Notes under the pieces: generated by a model
Seen by the model: the letters and a program-made list of their open reading frames with translations, nothing else
What the model was told of the DNA's origin: nothing
The model's database searches: none
In this document: positions 39,772-48,195 of the stretch, in pieces
Numbering within the stretch: position 1 is the first letter of the stretch
Layout: the number at the start of each line of letters is the position of its first letter
Translations under genes and position numbers: made by a program
From: Oscillospiraceae bacterium
GTDB lineage: Bacteria > Bacillota > Clostridia > Oscillospirales > CAG-272
Assembly (NCBI GenBank): GCA_015063805.1
Contig: SVTK01000008.1
Location: forward strand, 53,198-117,197
Direction: 5' to 3'
Length of the DNA stretch: 64,000 nt

Positions 39772-42087
39772 TTATTGCGCATCGTCCAGCGCATCGGCGG
39801 CCGCTGCCAGCTTTTTCTGGCGGGCGATAAACTGGTGATAGGGGATCTCGCAGGAGAGGAAGCCGCAGACCAGTGCGACCCCAAGGCAGACCAGCAGCAT
39901 CAGGGGGGAGATGCCGAAGGAATAGCGCACCGCGCCGCTGAGAATGCCGTAGGAGGGGAACCAGGTGTTCATGACCGAAAAGACCAGCCAGTTGAACAGG
40001 AAGCTCAGACCCAGGGTCAGGAGCACGCTCAGCCCTGAGAGCATCATGCCCTCGGTCCGGTGAGCACGGCGGATCTCGGAATTGACGGCACCCAGGGCCA
40101 GGAGCAGGGCGAACTCCTTGCTGCGCTTGAAGTAGAAAAGCAGCTGGGAGAAGAAGCACACCAGAGGGAAGAAGAGGAGAATCATCACGGCAACCGTCTT
40201 CAGCAGAGGCTCAATGCCCATGCGGCAGGTGAGATCCGCTTCCTCATAGACATTGTTGGGGGTGACGATGTATTCGTTGTAGACACCCATCAGCTCGGTG
40301 ATGCTTGCATCCAGCGCGGCCTGCTCGTCAGGTGTCAGATTGGGATCGGTGACCACCGAGAGGGAAGTGATGCCGGGGATTTTGCCCAGAATGGCTTCGC
40401 AGTCGGCTTCGTTCAGTCCCAGCATGATGTTGCGCTGGGCAGGCATGCCGTGGATTACGGCCCCCACCGTCAGCTCGCGGTAGTCGAAAACGTAGCGGAG
40501 AAGCTGCTGCTGCAGGATAACCTTTTCGTCTGAGAGGGCGTCTACCTTCTGCGTTATTTTCCGGAAAAGGGCCAGCTTTACCGTGTCGCCGGGACGAAGG
40601 TCAAAACGCTGTGTGTTGTAGATGGAGTCGCTGAGTACCACCGTGCCTGGGGTGGTGAGGGCGGCCCGAAGATCTCCCTCTATGGTGATGGTCCCGTTTG
40701 AGGAGGCGATCAGCTGCTCAAGGGAGGCCACCGTCAGTTCATTGATGGGGTAGTAGGCAGCATTGTTGGTGGCACGGAAGCTCTTGTCGGTGGTGATGTC
40801 TGCGCTCAGGCCCCGGGTGCGGTTGACCACATAGTAGCGGGAGGCGTTGGCCTGTACCCGGCTGCTGGGCAGGAGGAGATGATCCTCCCGGGCGGGGAGA
40901 CTGCTCAGGTCATAGGTGTATTCCACCCGCTCCACCCCGTCGATGGCGGTCAGGGCCTCGGCAAGACCGGGCTCGATCCTGCCCCTGGCATCGGGGGAGG
41001 TGATGGTGTAGGGCACATAGGGCGCGGTGACATTTTCCTCATATATGGTGCCGGCGTAGAGCACCGAGATGCTGATGGCGGCAAAGATCACCGAGGAGAG
41101 CAGGAGCCGCAGATAGTAGGTGCGGTAACGCCACACCGAGGCGGCCACATAGCGATTGGGGAATTTCTGCCCGAAAAGGTTAAAGGAGCGGCGGGGAGAG
41201 GAGACCAGGTTGGTGTTGTCCTCCGCAGCCAGCAGGGTCACGGGACGGCGGGAGGCGATCCAGCGCATGGGCAGAGCCACAGCGGCAGAAATGACCGCGA
41301 GGTTCAGCACGAACACCACCACAATGCCGCCTAGAGAAACCGAGAAGCTTCCCCCAAGCACCAGGCTCAGGATCAGGCGGACCAGCGCCGCGAAGACCAG
41401 GGCAGGGGCCAGGGTCAGAAGGGAAACGGTAATCAGCTCCCAGATGGCGGTGGAGATCAGCTTTTTGTAGTCGGCACCGAAGGCCATGTAGATGCCGTAC
41501 ATGAATTTGAAGTGATTAATGCGGATGTTGTAGAGCAGCATCAGCACCAGGATCGATACCAGGGCAAAGACGGCGAGGATGGAGTAATAGGCCGGCCCCA
41601 GGGCGGCAATGTCTTCCCCCAGGGTGATGGGGGGAGCGTATTCCACCCGGATACGGGCGGGGTTGGCCGACTCGGCCAGGATGGGGTTGATGTACTTGCG
41701 CACAAAGGACTGCAGGCGGTCTTCCGGGTCATCTCCCACCAGCTTGAGATAAGCCGTATAGGTGACACCGCCATAGGCGTCGTGGGTCTCCTCGGTGCGC
41801 AGGACTTCATAGACCTTGTCTGAGGTGAAGACGGTAAAGGAATTGTTCTGCAGGCGAATGGATTCTCCCGCCGACAGGCCGCTGACGGCAATGTGATAAT
41901 CGTAGTTTTCTTCGGCATTTTTCCGCAGCTGCGCTGCCTGGGCATCCCGGGTCAGCATAACCAGCCAGAAAAAGCTTTGCATCAGAAAAATCGCCGCAAA
42001 AAAACTGGCATACTGCCTCCAGTTGAAGCGGATACTTTTGTAGGCGCGGGAGATATTGCGTTTGATTTTGTTCCAAAGTTCTTCCAT
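39772..42087 (-). CDS. FtsX-like permease of ABC transporter
   Basis: About 770 aa with FtsX-type TM topology; start MEELWNKIKRN after GGCGGAGGATCGA; partner ATPase immediately downstream. Confidence 0.88.
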   Translation of the reverse strand: MEELWNKIKRNISRAYKSIRFNWRQYASFFAAIFLMQSFFWLVMLTRDAQAAQLRKNAEENYDYHIAVSGLSAGESIRLQNNSFTVFTSDKVYEVLRTEETHDAYGGVTYTAYLKLVGDDPEDRLQSFVRKYINPILAESANPARIRVEYAPPITLGEDIAALGPAYYSILAVFALVSILVLMLLYNIRINHFKFMYGIYMAFGADYKKLISTAIWELITVSLLTLAPALVFAALVRLILSLVLGGSFSVSLGGIVVVFVLNLAVISAAVALPMRWIASRRPVTLLAAEDNTNLVSSPRRSFNLFGQKFPNRYVAASVWRYRTYYLRLLLSSVIFAAISISVLYAGTIYEENVTAPYVPYTITSPDARGRIEPGLAEALTAIDGVERVEYTYDLSSLPAREDHLLLPSSRVQANASRYYVVNRTRGLSADITTDKSFRATNNAAYYPINELTVASLEQLIASSNGTITIEGDLRAALTTPGTVVLSDSIYNTQRFDLRPGDTVKLALFRKITQKVDALSDEKVILQQQLLRYVFDYRELTVGAVIHGMPAQRNIMLGLNEADCEAILGKIPGITSLSVVTDPNLTPDEQAALDASITELMGVYNEYIVTPNNVYEEADLTCRMGIEPLLKTVAVMILLFFPLVCFFSQLLFYFKRSKEFALLLALGAVNSEIRRAHRTEGMMLSGLSVLLTLGLSFLFNWLVFSVMNTWFPSYGILSGAVRYSFGISPLMLLVCLGVALVCGFLSCEIPYHQFIARQKKLAAAADALDDAQ

Positions 42088-42138
42088 TCGATCCTCCGCC
42101 GGTGTATTTTGACAACGCAAAGGGGGAGTTTCTATTTT

Positions 42139-42265
42139 GGGAGGGGCTTTTTGAAAAAAGCCCCTCCATTTTGCGATGTTTGGCCGGTTTCCGGCCAAAC
42201 TCGACGGAAAGGCGGCGTGCCGCCTTTCTCAACCCCTCCGCAAAAACTTTCTGAAAAAGTTTTTT
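42139..42265 (+). repeat. Dispersed palindromic element, copy R4, expanded with two additional perfect hairpins
   Basis: GGGAGGGGCTTTTTGAAAAAAGCCCCTCC (42139-42167), GTTTGGCCGG-TTT-CCGGCCAAAC (42178-42200), GAAAGGCGGC-GT-GCCGCCTTTC (42207-42228), then AACCCCTCCGCAAAAACTTTC. Confidence 0.8.
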
Positions 42266-42352
42266 GGTGATGTTTTCAAGTATACATAAAAATTATAACA
42301 TACTGCTGTGAAATTTGTATACAGTTTTGTGAACAAATTGAAGATTTTTTTC

Positions 42353-42394
42353 AAACAAAAGGGAGCCGCGCGGATGCGCGGCTCCCTTTTGTTT
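42353..42394 (-). terminator. Intrinsic terminator of the helicase operon
   Basis: 19-bp perfect stem AAACAAAAGGGAGCCGCGC-GGAT-GCGCGGCTCCCTTTTGTTT overlapping the helicase stop codon. Confidence 0.88.
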
Positions 42395-44624
42395 AATACT
42401 CGGCCAGAATCTCCCGCAGGCGGACCTCAACCTCGTCGGCGCGGAGCTTGTCCTCGGCATAGGCATGGCGGAGCAGGGACTCGGGAACAAAGCTGTCGTA
42501 CTTCTCAAACACAGGGGCATCCCCCATGGCGGCAAGGGCCTCGGTGTCGATCCCCTCAGCCTCTACCCGTCGGCAGAGGGAGGCGATGAAGTCGTAATCG
42601 CTGGGGGTCTCCATTTTGAAGGTCATGTAGCAGCAGCCCTCAAATTCGATGCCCGAGATGCGGAACTCCTTGGCGTGGGCGGTGATGTACTTCCGCAGGG
42701 TGCGGAAGGAGCGGGTGCCCAGCCAGGGAAAGAGGCACCAGGTGTACCCCCCAAGATGCACCATGGAGTGGCGGAGCATCCCGGTATTGGCGGCCAGACG
42801 GCGGGCAACCTCCAGCCGCTGGCGGGCGTTTTCCTTGAGGTAGGGGTAGACGGTGTCCTCGGCCAGTACCTGCCGCATCCGCTGCAGAATGCGGGTGTTG
42901 ATCTCACCGTAGTCACCCGGCCAGGAGATCTCCATTTTTCCCGGTACCTGCTTGACATAGATCAGCTTGCGGGGAATGTCCAGCTCGGTGACCTCCCACA
43001 CCCGTCCGGCCAGGGCAAAGCGGTCGCCCACCGGGGGCGGTGTGGTGATGGTACCGATCTCATCCGACTCACAGCGGACGGTGAAGTCCTCGCTGTCCTT
43101 GAAGACGGCGTAGAATTTGAAGCTGTTGAGAAGGCGCTCGCCCGCCAGGCCCACGATCAGCTCCCGTTCATCGGTGAACTGCAGGAACTCGTTCTGTACC
43201 ATGGAGAGCAGCAGGGCACGGTAGTCCTCCTTAGGCATCCCGGCGAAGGGAGGGAGGGCCAGAACCCGCTCGGCAAGGGCCCGGGGCGTCAGCCCGCCTG
43301 AGGCGGCAGAAATGCTCAGTGTCTGCTGAAAGGCCAGGGAGAAGGGCAGGCGGCGGATGGCAGGGGGCTCGATAAAGCGCTCCTCAATATAAAGCTGCAC
43401 AATGGCAATGGCGCGGATCAGCTCCCAGGGGATGAGCTGGGGCAGAGGGGTATTGGGCAGGGGATTTTCCTCCCGGAAAACCATTATCATCTCGGGGGGC
43501 TGTCCCCGCCGCCCCGAGCGGCCCAGCCGCTGCAGGAAGGAGGAAACCGAGTTGGGGGATCCGTTCTGCAGGATTCGCTCCAGGCGGCCGATGTCGATGC
43601 CCAGCTCCATGGTGACGGTGGCACAGGTGACGGCGTGGAAATCCTCGTCCTTCATCTTCAGCTCAGCCTCCTCACGGATGGAGGCCGAGAGATTGCCGTG
43701 GTGAATGAGGAAAATATCGGGGTCGCCCCGACGGTCGGCGATCTGTCGAAAGGTGGCGGTGAGATATTCGGTGGCCTCCCGGGAGTTGGAGAAGACCAGG
43801 GACTTTTTGTCCCGCACGCAGTCGTACATATATTCGTATCCCGCATCCAGCGAGGCGAGGGGGGAGGGATCCTCTTCGGGTGCATCCTCTCCTGCTTGCA
43901 GGAACCGGGGGTTTTGGATGTAGAAATGCTCCATCCCCAGCCGCCAGCGCAGTTTCTCGGGCGGGAAGGCGGGGATATCTACCGAAACCTCGGTTCCCCC
44001 TGCCAGCCATGCGGCGGCGATGGAGGGGTCCCCAATGGTGGCCGACAAGCCAATCCGGCGGGGATGACGGCCAATGGCCCGGCCAAGCCGTGCCAGCTGA
44101 CAGAGGATCTGATTGCCCCGGTCGGTTCCGGTGAGGGTGTGTACCTCGTCGATGATGATGAAGCGCAGATCCCAGAAAAGCCGCGCAATGTCATTGGCGC
44201 GGTTGATGAGCATGGATTCCAGCGATTCGGGGGTGATCTGGAGAATGCCCCGGGGATTCTCCAGCAGCTTTCGCTTGTGGGACTGGGCCACATCTCCATG
44301 CCAATGGGTGACGGGGATGTGGCTGGCATCCAGCAGCTCCTCAATGCGGGAGAACTGGTCGTTGATCAGGCTCTTGAGGGGAGCGATATAGAGCACGCCG
44401 ACGCTTTGTGCCGGGTGCTCGGTCAGTTGGGTGAGAATGGGGAAAAAGGCAGCCTCGGTTTTGCCCGATGCAGTGGAGGAGGTCAGCAGCAGGTGGCGGT
44501 CGGTGTCAAACAGGGTTTGCGCTGCCGCCATCTGCACGGCGCGGAGGTTCTCCCAGCCGTGGCTGTAGATATATTCCTGAATGAAAGGGGGAAAACGGGA
44601 AAAAATGCGGTCGGCTTCGGTCAT
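42393..44624 (-). CDS. Lhr-like / BrxHI-like DEAD/DEAH-box helicase
   Basis: 743 aa; LTSSTASGKTEAAFFPIL, DEVHT, LSATIGDP, LFxNSREATEYL, QRLGRSGRRGQPP. Confidence 0.9.
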   Translation of the reverse strand: MTEADRIFSRFPPFIQEYIYSHGWENLRAVQMAAAQTLFDTDRHLLLTSSTASGKTEAAFFPILTQLTEHPAQSVGVLYIAPLKSLINDQFSRIEELLDASHIPVTHWHGDVAQSHKRKLLENPRGILQITPESLESMLINRANDIARLFWDLRFIIIDEVHTLTGTDRGNQILCQLARLGRAIGRHPRRIGLSATIGDPSIAAAWLAGGTEVSVDIPAFPPEKLRWRLGMEHFYIQNPRFLQAGEDAPEEDPSPLASLDAGYEYMYDCVRDKKSLVFSNSREATEYLTATFRQIADRRGDPDIFLIHHGNLSASIREEAELKMKDEDFHAVTCATVTMELGIDIGRLERILQNGSPNSVSSFLQRLGRSGRRGQPPEMIMVFREENPLPNTPLPQLIPWELIRAIAIVQLYIEERFIEPPAIRRLPFSLAFQQTLSISAASGGLTPRALAERVLALPPFAGMPKEDYRALLLSMVQNEFLQFTDERELIVGLAGERLLNSFKFYAVFKDSEDFTVRCESDEIGTITTPPPVGDRFALAGRVWEVTELDIPRKLIYVKQVPGKMEISWPGDYGEINTRILQRMRQVLAEDTVYPYLKENARQRLEVARRLAANTGMLRHSMVHLGGYTWCLFPWLGTRSFRTLRKYITAHAKEFRISGIEFEGCCYMTFKMETPSDYDFIASLCRRVEAEGIDTEALAAMGDAPVFEKYDSFVPESLLRHAYAEDKLRADEVEVRLREILAEY

Positions 44625-44645
44625 GGGAAGCGCTCCTTTCGACAG

Positions 44646-45119
44646 TCAGCGGTTGGGTTCGCGCAGGATGACGCAGGTGTATACGGTATCGGCGGTGAAG
44701 TGACAGCGCAGACCGCGGGTATCGGCCAGGGGCAGAAGGGTATCGGTGATCACGGCATAATCCAGCTTCCACGAGCTGATCACACAGAGCACGCCACCGG
44801 GGCGCAGAACCCGCAGGCACTCATCCAGCACGGCAGGTAGCTGTTCCGCCACGTGGAATGCCGCGTTGTAAAGCACCACGGTGTCAAAGCTGTTGTTGCC
44901 GAAGCGCATGGCGGCGGCATCCATGGTGCGGAAGATGATGTTCTCACGCTTGTGTACTTCAGACAGAAGACGGCTGTCATCGAGATCAATGCAGGTGACG
45001 GTGGCGGCAAGTTCAGCGGCGGCGATGGAAAACTCCGCCGTCCCGCAGGCCACCTCCAGCACATCGCGGTTTGCAATCACGGCGGAGAGGCGCTCCGCCG
45101 CCTGTGCAGCGCGAGTCAT
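44646..45119 (-). CDS. Small class I SAM-dependent methyltransferase
   Basis: VLEVACGTAEFSIAAAEL, VTCIDLDDSRL, FDTVVLYNAAFHV, ECLRVLRPGGVLCVIS; start after GAAAGGAGTCCTGCCC. Confidence 0.85.
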   Translation of the reverse strand: MTRAAQAAERLSAVIANRDVLEVACGTAEFSIAAAELAATVTCIDLDDSRLLSEVHKRENIIFRTMDAAAMRFGNNSFDTVVLYNAAFHVAEQLPAVLDECLRVLRPGGVLCVISSWKLDYAVITDTLLPLADTRGLRCHFTADTVYTCVILREPNR

Positions 45120-45145
45120 GGGCAGGACTCCTTTCCATGGGGGAT

Positions 45146-46543
45146 TCAAAACTCCAGGTCGTCCAGGGTAACCGATGCGGCGGAGGGGGCACCGGGGGCC
45201 TCGGTGACGCCGGGGCGCAGGTCGGTCTTGTCTGCCTCGGCAGAATCTGCGTTGGCAGTCAGGGTCACCGTACCCACAATGTCGGCAAAGCGGGCGGATT
45301 CGTTCTGCATGAGGATGTTCAGCACGGTCATATAGTCCCGCAGCATTTCGCGGGGGGTGATCATGGCGTCAGCCCCGGCGCGGTCGAGGCAGAGATTTAA
45401 GAACTGAACCATTTCCTCCTCGGTGATGCGGGGATCCCAGTTGTAGTTCTGGGCGTAGAGCACCGTAATGCGGCGGATGAGGGCGAAAAGCTCGTCGTTG
45501 GACAGGCGGCGCAGACGGATCACGGGGCCGATGAGATTCTTGAAGCCCTCCAGGGCGAAGCGGCTGTCACAGAGGCGGGAGCGTAGTGCCTCATAGCTGA
45601 ACAGGCCACGGCGGCTATCCTCGAGGAACTGGGGTGTGCCGCCCAGGATCAGGGCAAGGCCGGGGGCCCGCCCCTGCAGGGTGTCATTGAACATGGAGAG
45701 AATTTTCTCATAGTTGTTTTCCCGGGAAACGCGGTGGCTGATCTTGTAGAGATTGACGCACTCGTCAATGAAGACCACCAGACCGCGGTAGCCCATCTGC
45801 CGCACCAGCGATGCCCAAAGCTTGAGATAATCGTACCAGTTGTCGTCATCGATGATGGTGGAGACGGGGATGCCAAGGGCACTCCGTGCTTCGGTCTTGG
45901 TGGCGAACTCGCCCCGCATCCAGCGCAGGCAGGCACTCATGCGGGTGTCGTCCCCGTCAAGGTAAGCCCGGTAGTAGGCGGTGACCACGGAGGCAAAGTC
46001 AAAGCCTCCCACCAAGAATTCCATCTCCCGCAGAACGGCGGTGATCTTTGCGCTCAGCGCCGTGCGGAAGCCCTCGTCCTCGCTGGAAATGCCCTCAGCC
46101 AGCAGAGCCGCCTGCAGATCGCCGATCCAGCGGGCGATCAGGCGGGGCAGGGCACCGCCGTCGGGGGAGGCCTTGGAGGCGAGATTCTTCATCAGCTCCC
46201 GATAGGTGGCAACGCCGCTGCCGCCGGTGCCGTAAAGTCTCCGCTCGGGGGAGAGGTCGGCGTCGGCGGTGATGAAGTCCCGCTCCAGGGCATAGCCGCG
46301 GATCAGCTGCATGAGAAAGCTTTTGCCGCTGCCGTAGCGGCCGATGAGAAAGCGCATAGAGCCGCCGCCCTCGTTGACCGATTCCAGGTCACCGAGGAGA
46401 GCTGCGATTTCATCGGTGCGGCCGATGGCAATATAAGGTGCACCGGCGCGGGGTACGACACCTGCCGAAACAGAGGCAAGCAGAGAGGTGAGAATGCGGC
46501 GAGGGACTCTCGGACTTTGGCGGTCGAATTCGGGCATATGCAT
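45146..46543 (-). CDS. BrxD-like / DUF2791 (BREX system ATP-binding domain) ATPase
   Basis: IGRYGSGKSFLMQLIRGYALE, GLVVFIDECVNLYKI, ALILGGTPQFLEDSRRGLFSYEALRSRL; start MHMPEF after AAAGGATCG. Confidence 0.83.
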   Translation of the reverse strand: MHMPEFDRQSPRVPRRILTSLLASVSAGVVPRAGAPYIAIGRTDEIAALLGDLESVNEGGGSMRFLIGRYGSGKSFLMQLIRGYALERDFITADADLSPERRLYGTGGSGVATYRELMKNLASKASPDGGALPRLIARWIGDLQAALLAEGISSEDEGFRTALSAKITAVLREMEFLVGGFDFASVVTAYYRAYLDGDDTRMSACLRWMRGEFATKTEARSALGIPVSTIIDDDNWYDYLKLWASLVRQMGYRGLVVFIDECVNLYKISHRVSRENNYEKILSMFNDTLQGRAPGLALILGGTPQFLEDSRRGLFSYEALRSRLCDSRFALEGFKNLIGPVIRLRRLSNDELFALIRRITVLYAQNYNWDPRITEEEMVQFLNLCLDRAGADAMITPREMLRDYMTVLNILMQNESARFADIVGTVTLTANADSAEADKTDLRPGVTEAPGAPSAASVTLDDLEF

Positions 46544-46573
46544 CGATCCTTTCACATAAATCGGTATTATTTC

Positions 46574-46602
46574 ATTATAGCATATCTCACCCGAAAAGGC
46601 AA
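46574..46602 (-). promoter_or_regulatory. Sigma-A-like promoter of the ATPase-methyltransferase-helicase operon
   Basis: Minus strand TTGCCT-N17-TATAAT about 30 nt upstream of the start codon. Confidence 0.7.
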
Positions 46603-46628
46603 GGGGATTTTGCGGGGCGCAGGGATTT

Positions 46629-46889
46629 TCAGGGGGATGTATTTTTATCGAGGTAATCGAAGAGGGCGGCACCGCCGATGAGAATGGCAAGAACACAGAG
46701 CAGAACTTCGGCCTGCGGAGTGTAAACTACTGCCGCGTGGAAAGGGGAGAGCTGTGCCTCACGGCAAAAACGGTAGGTAATCAGCAGCAGGTGCGCCGCG
46801 ATGTAAGGCAGACCGATGTGCAGGATGTATGCGGAAATTGGGGAAATTTTTGCGAGGCAACGGAGAAAAGAGGGGCATTTAGGGGACAT
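46629..46889 (-). CDS. Hypothetical small membrane protein (86 aa)
   Basis: ORF from MSPKCPSFLRC preceded by AAAGGAGGTCCCC; two hydrophobic segments. Confidence 0.6.
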   Translation of the reverse strand: MSPKCPSFLRCLAKISPISAYILHIGLPYIAAHLLLITYRFCREAQLSPFHAAVVYTPQAEVLLCVLAILIGGAALFDYLDKNTSP

Positions 46890-47025
46890 GGGGACCTCCT
46901 TTGGAAAATATTCACGGAAATGTGCATAAATATTGGGGATTTGTTTTTCGCTCGGATTGGAAGCTGTTTCTCCATTTGGCGGAAAAAATGTGCGGATTTG
47001 CAGGAAATTACGGCTGTACAGCATT

Positions 47026-47054
47026 ATTATAGCGAAAAATCTTTGGACTGTAAA
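47026..47054 (-). promoter_or_regulatory. Putative promoter for the small membrane protein gene
   Basis: Minus strand TTTACA-N17-TATAAT. Confidence 0.5.
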
Positions 47055-47331
47055 GAAACAAAATCTTCCTTGCTTGGCGTTTTCGACAGAAAAGGCCTGC
47101 ATCCGACGAGAAACAGTGCATAATCATTCATTCGGACAGCTTTTGAAGGATGAAGTTGGGGAAAACATAGGGATATTTATCCGAAAATTGGATTATATGG
47201 GAAATTATAGATATTTTCAACCAAAAACTTTCGAAAAAATTAATATTGGTGCAGCGGAAAACTGTGCTATACTTGGCGTGTTCCGCGAAACCATATCGGA
47301 CAGCATCGAATAAAAGAAAGGAATAACAAAC

Positions 47332-47694
47332 ATGGAGATTTTGACATATGCGGGAACAGCATCGTCCTGCTGGGTAGAACTTTTGCGGGAAAAGACCAGA
47401 CGGATCGGGAAGATGGCGCTGACCTACCGGATGTACGCCGTGTCGGTTGGGGACCAGAGGGCTTATGCGGTAGGCGCGGTGCTGAAGGACAGCGCAGGGG
47501 AAGAGAAAACCCCTCTTTTCCTCTACGACCGCAGTTCCGCACGCGCCGAAGCCTTCTTCACTTATCTGCTGGAAGCGGGTGTATTTCCCTGTACCCTCAG
47601 TGATGTACTGGAGGATGTATGCGGTCGTTTTTCTCCCGTTTCGGTGGGCAAATCTCAGAATTTCTCTTTACAAATACCCGAAAATATGGTATGA
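47332..47694 (+). CDS. DUF6514-like hypothetical protein
   Basis: 120 aa; 'YRMYAVSVGDQRAYAVGAVLKDSA...LYDRSSARAEAFFTYLLEAGVFPCTLSDVLED'; RBS AAGAAAGGAATAACAAAC. Confidence 0.6.
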   Translation: MEILTYAGTASSCWVELLREKTRRIGKMALTYRMYAVSVGDQRAYAVGAVLKDSAGEEKTPLFLYDRSSARAEAFFTYLLEAGVFPCTLSDVLEDVCGRFSPVSVGKSQNFSLQIPENMV

Positions 47695-47730
47695 TAAGGC
47701 ATATACTACCACAAAGGATGGTGTCTGATC

Positions 47731-48195
47731 ATGAAATGTCCCAGCTGCGGCTTCCCCGACAGCAAGGTTGTCGATTCCCGACCGATCGAGGATGGTTCCA
47801 GTATTCGCCGCCGCCGCGAATGTGCATCCTGCGGCAAGCGGTTTACTACCTTTGAGGTGATTGATCACATTCAGGTATTGGTATGCAAGAAGGATGGGAC
47901 CAAGGAGCTGTTCGACCGCTCCAAGCTGCTGTCGGGGCTGATGAAGGCCTGTCAGAAGCGGCCGGTCAATGCCGAGCAGATCGCATCGGAGATCGAGAGC
48001 GAGCTGCAGAATTCTCTGCGGCCCGAGGTGACTACCACCGAGATCGGCGAGCTGGCCATGCGGAAGCTTAAGTCGGCCGATGCGGTGGCCTACGTCCGCT
48101 TTGCCTCGGTCTACCGTGAGTTCAAGGATGTGGAAACCTTCATGGAGGAGCTCCGCGGCCTGCAGACCGGTTCCGAACAGGAGGAGCAGGCATGA
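47731..48195 (+). CDS. nrdR: Transcriptional repressor NrdR
   Basis: MKCPSCGFPDSKVVDSRPIEDGSSIRRRRECASCGKRFTTFEVID + ATP-cone. Confidence 0.98.
   Translation: MKCPSCGFPDSKVVDSRPIEDGSSIRRRRECASCGKRFTTFEVIDHIQVLVCKKDGTKELFDRSKLLSGLMKACQKRPVNAEQIASEIESELQNSLRPEVTTTEIGELAMRKLKSADAVAYVRFASVYREFKDVETFMEELRGLQTGSEQEEQA

Noticed and set aside
44646-45119. Methyltransferase as a restriction-modification DNA methylase
   Set aside because: No NPPY/DPPY motif, no target-recognition domain, too short.
42353-46889. Complete BREX or DISARM system
   Set aside because: Only BrxD-like and BrxHI-like components are present; no PglX/PglZ/BrxL/DrmA-type genes in the window.
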